64,000 nt of DNA from Brevibacillus formosus (GCF_003013405.1 NZ_PXZL01000001.1:62001-126000); one strand, 5' to 3'; positions 1 to 9,507 are shown, numbered from the stretch's first letter. Program-made: numbers and translations. The notes: generated by a model from the sequence alone, not told the origin.

Positions 1-1107
1 ATTCAGCAAGACAAGGCTGCCCAAGTAAGGTCCGCACATGCGGGAAATATCCCAGTGCGTTCCTGTAATCGCGAAGTACCGCCCGCGCATTGTGACAGGC
101 GATATCCGGGTGACGAAGGCCATCAACTGAGTCAGACCAATACTTTCTCCGATGACGAGCAACACTTGCAAGGCGAGAAGGACAGGTACGTTGTCGATGA
201 AGGCGTAGCCCAAGGATACGATGAGGAAACAGATGTACGAGCCGCTAATCAACAGGCGAGCCGGCAAGTGCTGGGTCCATTTGACAAGCAAATACTCGAA
301 CAGAAGCAGCAGGCCCCCTTTTACTGCAATGAGCAACGCGAGTGTTTGCAAATAGTCTGGCAGCGTATACTTCAGATGAAGCTGAAGATTCGTCTCGGTT
401 TGCGAGTAAAACAGACTGATCGGTAAAGACAGCAGCATAATGGCAAGGGCTGGTCGATAAGCATGCCAGGAGCCGCGTGAACGTACGCCTGCTGCTTCTT
501 CGACAGGAGCTTCTGGCAGCGGAGTTTGCGGGATTTTCCACCAGACGGCAATAGCGTAGATCAAAAGCGAGATCGCAGTAAACAAAAATGCCATAGCAGG
601 ATCGTACTTATAAATAATGACTCCGACTAAAGGTCCTAATGCGGCACCAATACTGCTAGAAGTACTGAGAAGGGCAAAGGCACCGGCCATTTGTGCAGAG
701 GAAATCGTATCAGCGAGATGCGCGCGGCTGACAGGGATAAATAGGGAACGGCCAGCACCGTTGATGATGTAAAGGATCGCAAAGCCGAGCATGGAGTCGG
801 CCCAAGCCATTCCCAACATGGCGAAGCCTTGCAAGAAAAGGGCGAGTAGCATGATTGTTTTTCGGCGATAGCGGTCCGTGATGCCACCAGCAAATAGCGT
901 CAGCAAAATCTCGGAGAAGGGCTGCAAACCAATGACGAGCATGGTCATGGTGACAGAGCCGCCGATATTCTCGCTCAGGTACAATACGAGAAACGGGGCG
1001 ATCATGGCGCTGGATAGTGAGGTGAGCGTTTCGCCGAACAAACGGACCCAGAGGAGTGCCGGATACGCAGCAAAGAATCGACGGAGTGCATGAGGAATGT
1101 GTGACAT
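1..1107 (-). CDS. MFS transporter (partial, C-terminus beyond window)
   Basis: This reading frame starts at the ATG at 1107 (MSHIPHALRRFF) and stays open to base 1, so its C-terminus is missing. The translation is highly hydrophobic, with about ten membrane-spanning stretches. The loop after the second helix carries GGITDRYRRK, the typical major facilitator loop 2-3 signature, and a basic central loop follows helix six. Family knowledge points to a proton-coupled drug or sugar exporter in the cytoplasmic membrane; the substrate cannot be read. It is divergent from an SgrR-like regulator, which resembles the SgrR-SetA pairing of enterobacteria and suggests the regulator controls it. Confidence is high for the superfamily and low for the substrate. 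Confidence 0.88.
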   Translation of the reverse strand, partial: MSHIPHALRRFFAAYPALLWVRLFGETLTSLSSAMIAPFLVLYLSENIGGSVTMTMLVIGLQPFSEILLTLFAGGITDRYRRKTIMLLALFLQGFAMLGMAWADSMLGFAILYIINGAGRSLFIPVSRAHLADTISSAQMAGAFALLSTSSSIGAALGPLVGVIIYKYDPAMAFLFTAISLLIYAIAVWWKIPQTPLPEAPVEEAAGVRSRGSWHAYRPALAIMLLSLPISLFYSQTETNLQLHLKYTLPDYLQTLALLIAVKGGLLLLFEYLLVKWTQHLPARLLISGSYICFLIVSLGYAFIDNVPVLLALQVLLVIGESIGLTQLMAFVTRISPVTMRGRYFAITGTHWDISRMCGPYLGSLVLLN

Positions 1108-1124
1108 AAGAAAATCCTTTCTTT

Positions 1125-1190
1125 CGGCTTTTTCCGGTTAGTTGGTGCTTTTAGAATTGTAAGGTGGCAAAGACCGGAGAAAAAGCGTAC
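1125..1190. promoter_or_regulatory. Inverted repeat between divergent MFS and regulator genes
   Basis: The arm CTTTTTCCGGT (1128-1138) is matched by ACCGGAGAAAAAG (1173-1185) in inverted orientation, with two extra bases in the second arm. It lies in the only intergenic space between the divergent genes, so it could be an operator. This is inference from position and symmetry. Confidence 0.3.
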
Positions 1191-1241
1191 GATTAGGCGA
1201 ATAGCTTTTTCATGTTTTATGGGCGAATTGGTGGTGGCAAG

Positions 1242-3044
1242 ATGCAACTCGTTGAACAATACATGCGTTTGTGTACGGGGCGGCCTAATGAAACGATAGG
1301 GCATCCGCTTGAAATATCGTTAGCTGAAGTTGCTTCGATTTTGTTTTGTACTTTGCGGAATGCGACCTTGACTTTGAAAAAAATGCAAAACCAGGGATGG
1401 GTAGTCTGGCAGCCGGGGAGAGGGCGAGGAAATCGATCTGTATTGACATGCTTGCTAGTGCCCGAAGATCTGATCATAAGCGTAGCCAAAGAACTCGTGC
1501 AAAAAGGGGAGATTCGTGCTGCACGGGATATGATCGACGAATATAGGGTGAATTTTCCGGTTTTGGGTGAAAAATTTTCACGATGGATGAATAGTCAGTT
1601 TGGACATCGTGTGAAGCGGGAAAAGGGAGGTAAGGGCAGAGTCGATACCTTGCGTTTGTTTTACAGCCGACCATTCGCAGGGCTTGATCCGATTCATATT
1701 CTCCTGCGCTCCGAGTCACATATGGTCAAGCAGCTATTTGATTCTCTGGTCCAGTTTGATCCAGTCACGAGACGGATTGAACCCGCTATCGCTTTTTATT
1801 GGGAGGCTAGTGAGGAAGGAAAGCAGTGGGCTTTTTTCTTGAGGAAAGGTGTTTTATTCCATCATGGCCGTCCACTTGTTGCGGATGATGTGCGCTTTTC
1901 CTTGCTTCGTTTGATGGAGCATTCCTATAAACATCGCTGGCTAGCCGCTTCAATCGAATCGATTACCGTCAAAGATGACTACGTATTGACGATTTCTTTG
2001 CATATGCCGGATGAATTGTTTTTACAGGCATTGAGCAAGGAATACATGGCGATAGTCCCCTGTGATTACGTTCTGGAGATGGGTGAGCAATTTGCGCAAA
2101 TGCCAGTAGGAACGGGGCCGTTTCGAGTTGTCCGCAACGACGATTCCATGCTCGTGCTGGAAGCGTTCACGCCTTATTTTGGGGGAAGGCCCTTCTTGGA
2201 CCGAATCGAAATCTGGTGCGTACCTGGAATGGCAGCAGAAGCACAGGCAGATGAGAGCTTGTTATCCGTAACGGCTCCGAATGATCATCGGGATACGAGC
2301 TTTCTGACATGGAGCGACATTGGAAGATTGGAAGATTGTTTTCAATACGTCAGCTTGAATGGAGCAAAAAATGGCCCGTTGTCACATAGCGAATTTCGGA
2401 GTCTCATGGTTGCTATCATTTGTGGACAAGCTTTGAGACAAGAGCTACAGGGAACGAGGGAGAAAGTAGTCATCTGGGGTAGAACTGATTCGTTCCAAGA
2501 ACAAAAAGAGGTACCGGATTCCCAGGAGTTCGATCGTATTTTCAAAGAGAGCGGGTACCAGGGAGAGGCGCTGTCGCTCTATACGTATCCAGACCCCGAT
2601 CATATAGAAGATGCACAGTGGATTCAGAAAACGTGCAAGGAATACGGAATTGCCATAGAGATCAGGTATGCATCCCCGGAGGAGCTTGCCTCGCCTTTAT
2701 TATTACAAGAGGCCGATTTAGTTGTAGATAGTGCGAATGTAGATGAAAGGGAGGAGCTCTCTTTACGAGAATTTCTACACGCTGGTGCGTTGAGTATTTC
2801 TCATCATTTAGATCCGCATGGAAAGGAAGAGATCGCGTATTGGATGAACCGCGTGTCGTGCGTCCAAACAGCACAAGACCGACAAGCTTGCGTGGACAGC
2901 ATTATGCATACGCTTGCGGCTTGCAGTACGTTTGTCCCACTTTATTCGAATCGGGTAGAAATGCTTGCACATCCACGGTTATCTGGTGTAAGCCTGGATG
3001 CCTATGGCTGGATTGATTTCAGGCGCATTTTTGTTAGGGAATAG
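1242..3044 (+). CDS. SgrR-like transcriptional regulator with ABC solute-binding domain
   Basis: The product is about 600 residues. The N-terminal ~110 residues resemble the SgrR winged helix domain (a short predicted HTH with LAEVASILFCTLRNATLTLKKM). The remainder resembles an oligopeptide-type solute-binding protein (SBP family 5), including the segment PVGTGPFRV typical of that family. No signal peptide is present, so the binding domain is probably a cytoplasmic ligand sensor. I chose the ATG at 1242, preceded by a GGTGG-type site; an in-frame ATG upstream at 1212 is possible. The gene is divergent from the MFS transporter, its likely target. The ligand is unknown. Confidence 0.85.
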   Translation: MQLVEQYMRLCTGRPNETIGHPLEISLAEVASILFCTLRNATLTLKKMQNQGWVVWQPGRGRGNRSVLTCLLVPEDLIISVAKELVQKGEIRAARDMIDEYRVNFPVLGEKFSRWMNSQFGHRVKREKGGKGRVDTLRLFYSRPFAGLDPIHILLRSESHMVKQLFDSLVQFDPVTRRIEPAIAFYWEASEEGKQWAFFLRKGVLFHHGRPLVADDVRFSLLRLMEHSYKHRWLAASIESITVKDDYVLTISLHMPDELFLQALSKEYMAIVPCDYVLEMGEQFAQMPVGTGPFRVVRNDDSMLVLEAFTPYFGGRPFLDRIEIWCVPGMAAEAQADESLLSVTAPNDHRDTSFLTWSDIGRLEDCFQYVSLNGAKNGPLSHSEFRSLMVAIICGQALRQELQGTREKVVIWGRTDSFQEQKEVPDSQEFDRIFKESGYQGEALSLYTYPDPDHIEDAQWIQKTCKEYGIAIEIRYASPEELASPLLLQEADLVVDSANVDEREELSLREFLHAGALSISHHLDPHGKEEIAYWMNRVSCVQTAQDRQACVDSIMHTLAACSTFVPLYSNRVEMLAHPRLSGVSLDAYGWIDFRRIFVRE

Positions 3045-3144
3045 CATAAATTTGTCACATAATCATGTGAAACCGCTTTCGTTTTTCATCGTATTATCAT
3101 ATGTAGATATTTATTATGCTCATAAAGTTTTTTGAGGAGGAACT

Positions 3145-3576
3145 ATGCCGGTGTATACCAAAATCGAAAAGGACAAACACATTTTGTTTGCGTCCATTCG
3201 CTTGATGATCTGCGTCGGGCACGCTGACGGTTATATAGGAAATAAAGAAATGGACCGTATTCATGAAATCGTGAATTCGGAGCATTTTACATTGAAAGAA
3301 CGACAAATTTTAATGGATGATATGGACTATCCAAAGCGTCCGGAAGTGATCGTGGAAGACCTGGTAGCCATGACCCAGGCTGAAAAGCTCGTTATGATGC
3401 GCAAGCTCTACCACATGGCATTGATCGATCGGAAGCTATCCGCGTCGGAGACAAAAGAGATTGCCCGCATCGCTTGCCTGATCGGAATCTCGGAGGAAAA
3501 GCAGCGTCAAGTAGAAGAGTGGATTCGCGAAGGGATTGTTTGGCGCGAACGATGGAAAGATATTGTAGAAGAATAG
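3145..3576 (+). CDS. TerB-like helical protein
   Basis: This is a 143-residue acidic, helical protein. It has the TerB/YebE-like pattern of two similar helical halves (LMICVGHADGYIGNKEMDRI and MALIDRKLSASETKEIARIA), each with a D/G-rich turn. TerB-family proteins were first linked to tellurite resistance and bind metal through acidic residues; their cellular role is unclear. An AGGAGG site lies directly upstream of the ATG, and a hairpin terminator follows. It appears to be a single-gene unit. Confidence 0.6.
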   Translation: MPVYTKIEKDKHILFASIRLMICVGHADGYIGNKEMDRIHEIVNSEHFTLKERQILMDDMDYPKRPEVIVEDLVAMTQAEKLVMMRKLYHMALIDRKLSASETKEIARIACLIGISEEKQRQVEEWIREGIVWRERWKDIVEE

Positions 3577-3579
3577 CCG

Positions 3580-3610
3580 GGGCCCCAATATAATTGGGGT
3601 CCTTTCCTTT
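3580..3610 (+). terminator. Rho-independent terminator
   Basis: A 10-bp stem (GGGCCCCAAT with ATTGGGGTCC, one G-T pair), a 3-base loop and a T-rich tail follow the TerB-like gene. Confidence 0.7.
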
Positions 3611-3708
3611 GAGGAGGAAGCTTGGCGCAGCCTCGTTTTCTACAGTACAATAAGAAAAATAACGTCTCAGCAAATGGCAACACTATGGATGAAGGAGGAG
3701 ACCCTATT

Positions 3709-4506
3709 TTGCGGATCTTGGTTACGAATGATGATGGCATCGATGCTCTTGGTATCAAGCGGTTGGTAGAAGCTTTGCTCACTTTGGAGGGAGCGGAAGT
3801 CTATATCGTAGCACCGGTCGAAGAGAAAAGCGGGGTCGGACATGGGATCACTTATCGGAGTGCCCTCTCGCCTGAACAGCGTGATTTTTACGGAATGCCG
3901 GTGAAAGCGTGGGCGGTCAATGGCAACCCTGCAGACTGTGTAAAAGCTGCTTACCATCTCCTGTTTGAACATGGGAAAAAGCCGGATATTGTATTCTCGG
4001 GGATTAACGTCGGGACGAATCTCGGTCGTGATATTTATTACTCCGGTACGTGCAGCGGTGCCAGAGAAGCAGTAATCTTGGGTGTTCCTGGTGTTGCCCT
4101 TTCCTATGATAACTGGTTCGATCAAGACAACTACGGCGATGTAGTGGAGATGATTCGTCCGCTTGTAAAAGAGTTCAGCGATCGCGCGGTCAAAGGAGAA
4201 CTGGCGTCAGAGGTATTCTGGAATATCAATATCCCGCATGTACCGCTGGCTGAGGTAAAAGGAATGGTTCCGGCCACCCTGTCCATGAACCACTATGAAG
4301 ACAAATATAGCGAAGAAGCGGAAGGCTATTATTTGGCCCGTGAGTATCCTCAAGTCATGCCACTTGCGGAGCCGCTGGACTATGATTTGCTCAAGCATGG
4401 CTATATTGCGATTACCCCTGTCCACATTGACGCGACAGATCGGACTCTCTTACAACAAATGGACAATTGGGCATTGCTAAAAGCTTGGGGAAAACAGGAG
4501 GAATAA
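3709..4506 (+). CDS. surE: 5'/3'-nucleotidase SurE
   Basis: SurE is a metal-dependent survival-protein nucleotidase that dephosphorylates nucleoside 5'- and 3'-monophosphates in the cytoplasm. The N-terminus carries the signature LRILVTNDDGIDALGI with the Asp-Asp metal ligands. It is followed by the family motifs SGINVGTNLGRDIYYSGT and, near residue 100, VNGNPADCV. The length (265 residues) is normal. I chose the TTG at 3709, preceded by GGAGG and matching the family N-terminus, over a frame open from 3622. The next gene starts three bases after the stop, so they are probably cotranscribed. Confidence 0.96.
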   Translation: MRILVTNDDGIDALGIKRLVEALLTLEGAEVYIVAPVEEKSGVGHGITYRSALSPEQRDFYGMPVKAWAVNGNPADCVKAAYHLLFEHGKKPDIVFSGINVGTNLGRDIYYSGTCSGAREAVILGVPGVALSYDNWFDQDNYGDVVEMIRPLVKEFSDRAVKGELASEVFWNINIPHVPLAEVKGMVPATLSMNHYEDKYSEEAEGYYLAREYPQVMPLAEPLDYDLLKHGYIAITPVHIDATDRTLLQQMDNWALLKAWGKQEE

Positions 4507-4509
4507 CGC

Positions 4510-5550
4510 ATGAACGATGGTTTTTTTCCTCCGCTAACCCCCGATGACACCCTGTGTTCTCCAGACGAGTCAACACAGGGAGAGGTGCTCGATCCAGTGG
4601 TTTATCACGATTTGTACAAGCTGGCAGAGGAAGAGGGGCTTCCTTACTTTGTCCGTCTTAGTGGCACTGGGGAAGTGGAGCTGTATTTGGTGTTCGAATC
4701 GGTGGATGCTTTCAGTGAGCAGACGAGAGATGCCGTTTCGCTCGAATTCAAGACGTATCAAAATAAACTGCTCGCGGTCATTTGGACACTGTCGGACCCG
4801 TTGAATCCACTTGGGTTTCCCTTGACGTTCGACATAGCGCGTGCTCATGAGCGAAGCATGGCATTGAGATTGATCGAGCAGCCGTATACTTCTTTGCACT
4901 ACTTGGCTTACGCGGATTGTGAGCTTACCCACATCTATTCCGAGTCGATTTCTTTTTCGCCAGCGGAAGTGGCTCGTACGCATGAGATGATTCAGGCGCT
5001 TTATGAGGGAACACCCGATACACTCCCAGAAGAGGTGCAGGTGCGTGAGGATGAGACTGAAAGCATCTCAGCGATGAGCTTGCCTGCATCTATTTTAACA
5101 GAATCCGGGATGGCCTTCCTATTGCGTTACAAGCACATGAGAGATGTCCATGGTGAAGAAGGAGCGCAGCATTTATTGATGAGCACTGTGCAGCAAGCAG
5201 TATGGGTCATGCGCAGGCACGCCCGCAGCGAGGTCCGGAATACGTCGTTTACTGTATGGGCTGCGGAAGCGGGCGATTACGCGATGCTCGTGCTGACGCC
5301 AAGTCTCTCGCATTTATTCGAGGTCGTTCATATGTCAGAGGATGAAGCGAATCCGTTCTCGCGCTTTTTGATGACCTTGCCGGAGTACGTGCAGACGCAG
5401 GACGCTTCTCCCTTGCAGTTGGGAGCCTATCCACTATTGCGTTATGAGAGCGGTCGCCTCTATCATTTGGAGCTGGATGAAGAGGTACAGAACCGACTCG
5501 CGCAGGTGTTTGCGAAAGCGTTTCCAGGAATGCCTGTCCCTTACCTGTAA
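4510..5550 (+). CDS. Conserved hypothetical protein
   Basis: I do not recognise this 346-residue soluble, acidic protein. It has no signal peptide or membrane helix. It starts just after surE with an AGGAGG site overlapping the surE stop, so it is probably in the same operon. A linker near residue 180, rich in Glu/Asp (EEVQVREDETES), seems to separate two domains. No catalytic motif is evident. Confidence 0.7.
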   Translation: MNDGFFPPLTPDDTLCSPDESTQGEVLDPVVYHDLYKLAEEEGLPYFVRLSGTGEVELYLVFESVDAFSEQTRDAVSLEFKTYQNKLLAVIWTLSDPLNPLGFPLTFDIARAHERSMALRLIEQPYTSLHYLAYADCELTHIYSESISFSPAEVARTHEMIQALYEGTPDTLPEEVQVREDETESISAMSLPASILTESGMAFLLRYKHMRDVHGEEGAQHLLMSTVQQAVWVMRRHARSEVRNTSFTVWAAEAGDYAMLVLTPSLSHLFEVVHMSEDEANPFSRFLMTLPEYVQTQDASPLQLGAYPLLRYESGRLYHLELDEEVQNRLAQVFAKAFPGMPVPYL

Positions 5551-5699
5551 TTGTTGAGAGATTGTGAAAAAAGACTCTCCCCGGAATTTTTTCGTCTTCG
5601 ATGAAATATGGGTAAATAAGTCATTTTTCAACAAAGGATATGACAAGCGGGAATTCGAATTAGGTAAGACAGACATTCCATTGGGGAGAGGTGACGACG

Positions 5700-6182
5700 A
5701 TGTACGCTGTTGAACCCAATTTGTTCCAGGCTGTTTCTGAATGCGCCCACCGTTTTCAAGGGGAGGTTGAGCAACTGGCACAACGTCATGCACTTACAAT
5801 CGAAGGAGGGCTTCCTGCCTTGGAGCTGCAAGTACATCCGCAGTTTCAGGCTTTGCTCGAGTACAATCTGTGGGGAGAAGCCGGTTTAGTTGTCATTCAT
5901 GGGAAATTACATAAGCGCGATCACGTTTGGACAGATTCGTTTTCTGTTAGGATGAAGTTTTCTTTGACGCATGATCCGAGTATCGATATCGAAGGAAAGA
6001 AGCAACGCATTGAAGAGTTTTTATACGGGGAAGGAGAGTATTTCTGGAATATCCCTCCCGCTGGCCATGTGGGTCACAGTGAGCTGACCCTGCGCTTTAC
6101 CTATCAGCCTGGAACGAATCGTCTTGCGGAATATGTCAGGAGTGTTTTGGGAATCGTAACCGGAAAGATGATGGCTGCCTAA
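5700..6182 (+). CDS. Conserved hypothetical protein
   Basis: This 160-residue soluble protein has no recognised family. The ATG at 5700 follows a GGGGAGAGG site; an in-frame GTG nine bases earlier would place the site too close. A hairpin terminator follows the stop. No membrane segment, signal or catalytic motif is visible. Confidence 0.65.
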   Translation: MYAVEPNLFQAVSECAHRFQGEVEQLAQRHALTIEGGLPALELQVHPQFQALLEYNLWGEAGLVVIHGKLHKRDHVWTDSFSVRMKFSLTHDPSIDIEGKKQRIEEFLYGEGEYFWNIPPAGHVGHSELTLRFTYQPGTNRLAEYVRSVLGIVTGKMMAA

Positions 6183-6198
6183 CGCGGCATGAAAGAGA

Positions 6199-6230
6199 AT
6201 GGCTCTCCGTCACAGGAGGGCTATTTTTTT
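6199..6230 (+). terminator. Rho-independent terminator
   Basis: The stem GGCTCTCC / GGAGGGCT is followed by a run of T. It separates the hypothetical gene from thpR. Confidence 0.7.
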
Positions 6231-6245
6231 CGAAGGAGGACAGAA

Positions 6246-6842
6246 ATGCGCTTATTCATAGCATTGGATATTCCAGCTGAGGCTGCCGCTTATATTGCCG
6301 ATGTTCAAAAACGGTTGAAGCAAGATGTGACGGTAGACAGGTGGCAGTCTCTCGCTAATTTGCATTTGACTCTGCATTTCCTTGGAGAAGTGGATGAGTC
6401 GCTCGTACCCGCTATCTGTGAGGACATGGATATTGTCAGCGCGATCATCCAGCCAATTTCCCTGCGTGTTGGCAGCTTTGGGGTTTTTCCGAATGCCCTG
6501 CATCCACGCGTGCTCTGGCTGGGATTGCGCGGTCAGCTTTCTTCTCTCAAGCAGCTGCATTTATTGTTGGGCAGACGGTTCGAATTGCACGAAGGCTTGT
6601 CCTACGATCGGAAGCGGTATCGGCCACATATTACGCTTGCACGTGGTCCGCATCGCAGTGGGGATGAGCTAGCCCTCTTGGATTGGAATGAACGTTATTT
6701 AGCCCAGGAGCCGCCGCAATGGAAGGCACGGCATTTCCATTTGTATCGTTCTGAGCTGTTGCCGGAGGGCGCGGTACATACGATTATCCACACGAGCACG
6801 TTTGATAAAGATCACAGCAAAAAACAAGCGTTGCCTGAATAG
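6246..6842 (+). CDS. thpR: RNA 2',3'-cyclic phosphodiesterase (2H family, ThpR)
   Basis: This 198-residue 2H phosphoesterase hydrolyses 2',3'-cyclic phosphate ends of RNA, and such proteins were earlier named 2'-5' RNA ligases. Both catalytic tetrapeptides are visible: HLTL (near residue 40) and HITL (near residue 127), spaced as in the family. The N-terminus MRLFIALDIP is typical. The ATG at 6246 is preceded by GAAGGAGG. The upstream extension of the open frame runs through the terminator and is not coding. Confidence 0.93.
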   Translation: MRLFIALDIPAEAAAYIADVQKRLKQDVTVDRWQSLANLHLTLHFLGEVDESLVPAICEDMDIVSAIIQPISLRVGSFGVFPNALHPRVLWLGLRGQLSSLKQLHLLLGRRFELHEGLSYDRKRYRPHITLARGPHRSGDELALLDWNERYLAQEPPQWKARHFHLYRSELLPEGAVHTIIHTSTFDKDHSKKQALPE

Positions 6843-6891
6843 ACTAAGAAGAAAGGATCAGGGAAGCCTTCCAGAAAGCGGTGGAAAACGG

Positions 6892-7560
6892 ATGGGTGAG
6901 TTCACGACCGGCATTCTTTATCCACGCAAATACGAACCGAAAGTACTGATTGCCTTATCCAAGACAGAGCAGCCATACTTCCACAGAAACGTCAACAGCG
7001 ACTGGAATGCATTTTTCTTGCAGGATGAGTGGCTGGAAACCTCCATGACGATTGATTTTTTGCTGAGACTGTCCAAGCAATTCGTTCCCCTCCTCTGGTT
7101 TCATGACGCTGAGGACAACGGCTGGGGCTTTCGCTTGTTCGATGCAGGCTTCGAGGTTGCGTCAGCGACAATCAGCTACTCGCTCGATGTGGAAATGGCG
7201 GAAGCCGAGTTTGGCAGGCTTTACCCAGAGATTGACCTGCAGGAAGGAATTGTAGACAGCGAGGACGTTCGGCAAAAGTATGAAGACATACTGGAGAGGG
7301 TAGTGCGTTCGGAGTTGTATCGGCGCGAGGTAGGTAAAGGGATCACACGTATCAAGCCGCAGTCGTTCAGTCGGATCGTGGGTCCGAAGCAGATTCAGCA
7401 GTTACGTTCCCTTTTTGATTTGCAGTTGTTGACGAACGTCGATGACGACACAGGGGCTTCACTGCTGTACGACTCGGTTGACCTGTTCAAAGAAATTTTG
7501 GGAATCGAAGAGATGGTGTGGGTCAACTTTGCGTATTTAGCAAGCGGAGGAAGAGAGTAG
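6892..7560 (+). CDS. Conserved hypothetical protein
   Basis: This 222-residue soluble protein is rich in aromatic and acidic residues, with phrases such as PLLWFHDAEDNGWGFRLFDAG. I do not recognise the family and see no signal peptide or membrane segment. The start is uncertain: the ATG at 6892 has only a weak purine stretch upstream, and the frame is open back to 6802 within thpR. The stop touches the bidirectional terminator shared with cheW. Confidence 0.65.
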   Translation: MGEFTTGILYPRKYEPKVLIALSKTEQPYFHRNVNSDWNAFFLQDEWLETSMTIDFLLRLSKQFVPLLWFHDAEDNGWGFRLFDAGFEVASATISYSLDVEMAEAEFGRLYPEIDLQEGIVDSEDVRQKYEDILERVVRSELYRREVGKGITRIKPQSFSRIVGPKQIQQLRSLFDLQLLTNVDDDTGASLLYDSVDLFKEILGIEEMVWVNFAYLASGGRE

Positions 7561-7586
7561 CCCAGTGCATCTTCGCACTGGGCTTT
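7560..7586. terminator. Bidirectional terminator between convergent genes
   Basis: A perfect 9-bp stem GCCCAGTGC/GCACTGGGC with a six-base loop and T-rich flank separates the convergent hypothetical gene and cheW. Confidence 0.8.
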
Positions 7587-7596
7587 ACACTGCCAC

Positions 7597-8082
7597 TTAC
7601 TTCTTTTTCCACTGTCCAAAAATTTCATCCACATCAAGCAGCATGATCAGCTTGTCGTTCAATCGGGCAATACCGTGCAAATACTTGCCCTCTACACCAG
7701 CGATAATGGGTGGTGCAGGCTCGATCAAGCTCTCCGGAATATTCATGACCTCAGAGACCGCATCCACGATAATCCCGATGTTCAACCCATCCATCTGCAA
7801 GTCGACAAAGCGAGTGTCATCGGTTTCTTCCATAGGTTCCAAATCAAACATTTTCCGCAAGTTGATTATCGGTAAAATCCGCCCACGCAGATCAATGACT
7901 CCTTCGACATAAGGTGGAGATTTTGGAAATCGTGTAATGGGCAGCGGCTTGATGATCTCACGTACGAGCGAAATCGACAGTCCGTAATATTCATTCCCCA
8001 TTCTAAACAAAATCTGTTGGTCAACAGCTGCTTCTGCTTCCCAATCCGAACCGTTGCTTCTTTTCGTCATTTCCATGTGCAT
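7597..8082 (-). CDS. cheW: Chemotaxis coupling protein CheW
   Basis: CheW couples chemoreceptors to the CheA kinase in polar arrays. The 161-residue protein has the typical two SH3-like half-domains, with VEGVIDLRGRILPIINLRK (the conserved receptor/CheA contact region) and IGIIVDAVSEVMNI. A short charged extension precedes the domain. GGGAGGA precedes the ATG at 8082. It stands alone, away from other chemotaxis genes, so it may be an accessory coupling protein of the CheV/CheW kind. Confidence 0.93.
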   Translation of the reverse strand: MHMEMTKRSNGSDWEAEAAVDQQILFRMGNEYYGLSISLVREIIKPLPITRFPKSPPYVEGVIDLRGRILPIINLRKMFDLEPMEETDDTRFVDLQMDGLNIGIIVDAVSEVMNIPESLIEPAPPIIAGVEGKYLHGIARLNDKLIMLLDVDEIFGQWKKK

Positions 8083-8214
8083 GATTCCTCCCCGAACCGC
8101 TTTCCATGTCTTTACCCATATTGTACCATGGACAAACCTACTCAGGACGTTTTTTTGTCTTAGGCAAAGACTTATGAACGATCAAGAGGATCGATTGGAA
8201 AGACAAGCACTTGA

Positions 8215-8736
8215 TTATGGTTCACGAAGGTCGTTCAATGAAATTCCTTGCTCGAGCGCGAAATCAAAATCATCCACATCGTAAAATTGAACAGGCACGA
8301 TATATTCCAATATCCGATCCTGATAATCAGGCTGGTCTGTGAGAAGTGGGGCCTCAAATTTCATGGCCGTCAACAATAGCTGTGTCTCTACGGGATCAAA
8401 TATCTCCCCCCACATGGCGTTGTCCTCTACTTTTACCACCGTCAGGGTCACGCCGTTCGGAAAAGAAAAGGGAACCTTGGACCATGGGGCTATCAGTCCT
8501 TTTTCCATTCGCTTGCGATTGAATGGATCGGCAAAAAACTGGCTCATTTCTTTCATAATCCGTCGGACATACTGATCATCAGCAGAGTAGGGCATGATAG
8601 GTTCAGGACTCTGGATAAATTCGTCCAATTCATAGATTGTCGACGCGGGTATCAGATATTCTACTGGTTGCGATGGGACCATCAACTCCCCGTAGATAGC
8701 CAACATGATCGCTTCTATAACGAATTGTTTCGACAT
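8215..8736 (-). CDS. Conserved hypothetical protein
   Basis: This 173-residue protein begins MSKQFVIEAIMLAIYGELM after a GGAGGG site at the ATG 8736. The frame is open further upstream but has no ribosome site there. It is acidic at the C-terminus with many aromatic residues and has no membrane helix. I do not recognise the family. It is divergent from the TerC-like gene. Confidence 0.65.
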   Translation of the reverse strand: MSKQFVIEAIMLAIYGELMVPSQPVEYLIPASTIYELDEFIQSPEPIMPYSADDQYVRRIMKEMSQFFADPFNRKRMEKGLIAPWSKVPFSFPNGVTLTVVKVEDNAMWGEIFDPVETQLLLTAMKFEAPLLTDQPDYQDRILEYIVPVQFYDVDDFDFALEQGISLNDLREP

Positions 8737-8831
8737 TTCGACAACCCTCCTCGTTACCATCATACAAAAAATCAGGGGCACCGTACAAGGGTGGCGAGTT
8801 GGGCTCAAAAAGTTCAGGGAGGGTGCATCCT

Positions 8832-9503
8832 TTGTTTGAATCTGCTTTTTTTTCGTCGCTGCTACTCATCATAACCATCAACCTCGTATTAAGTGGAGAT
8901 AATGCGGTGGTCATTGCCATCGCTTGTCGGAAGCTCCCTGTCGAACAACGAAAAAAAGCCATTTTGTGGGGGACGTTTCTTGCTATCATCGTACGCGTGA
9001 TCGCTACGATTCTTGCTGTTTATTTGCTGAAAATCCCGTATTTGTACCTGATTGGCGGAATCATTCTGCTATGGATCAGTTACAACCTGTTGCGCGAGGA
9101 CGAGCGAGAGGAAGCAATCAACTCTAGTGAAGACTTGGTTCAAGCGGTCAAGACGATTGTCGTGGCAGATGTAATGATGGGACTGGATAATGTACTCGCT
9201 ATTGCGGGGGCAGCGCAAGGAGACATCGTCCTCATCGTGCTGGGCCTCTTGATCAGTGTGCCTCTCATGGTTTTTGGTAGCCAGCTCATTTTAAGAGCGA
9301 TGGAGCGCTTTGTATGGCTTGTTTATGTTGGTTCAGGTGTGCTGGCAGTGACAGCGGCGAATATGATTCTCATGGAAAATACGGTGCGTGAGTGGATCGC
9401 AGGGAGGAGTTGGCTCGAATATGCGATCAAAATCGGATTGGTCGCTCTCGTGTTAGTTAGGGGGTATTTACAGCGTACGAAAACAACACGTACCCACGCA
9501 TGA
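8832..9503 (+). CDS. TerC/YjbE family integral membrane protein
   Basis: This 223-residue protein has about seven membrane helices and two copies of the TerC hallmark: NLVLSGDNAVVIAIA near residue 15 and DVMMGLDNVLAIAGAA near residue 115, each with an Asp-Asn pair in the membrane. Members of the family have been linked to metal (Mn) export and to co-translational metalation; the function here is inferred. I chose the TTG at 8832, placed nine bases after GGGAGGG, because the hydrophobic domain begins there. A hairpin terminator follows. Confidence 0.88.
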   Translation: MFESAFFSSLLLIITINLVLSGDNAVVIAIACRKLPVEQRKKAILWGTFLAIIVRVIATILAVYLLKIPYLYLIGGIILLWISYNLLREDEREEAINSSEDLVQAVKTIVVADVMMGLDNVLAIAGAAQGDIVLIVLGLLISVPLMVFGSQLILRAMERFVWLVYVGSGVLAVTAANMILMENTVREWIAGRSWLEYAIKIGLVALVLVRGYLQRTKTTRTHA

Positions 9504-9507
9504 AAAA

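Noticed and set aside
3667-4125. 152-codon minus-strand frame within surE
   Set aside because: Shadow of surE; no start signal and no homologous pattern.
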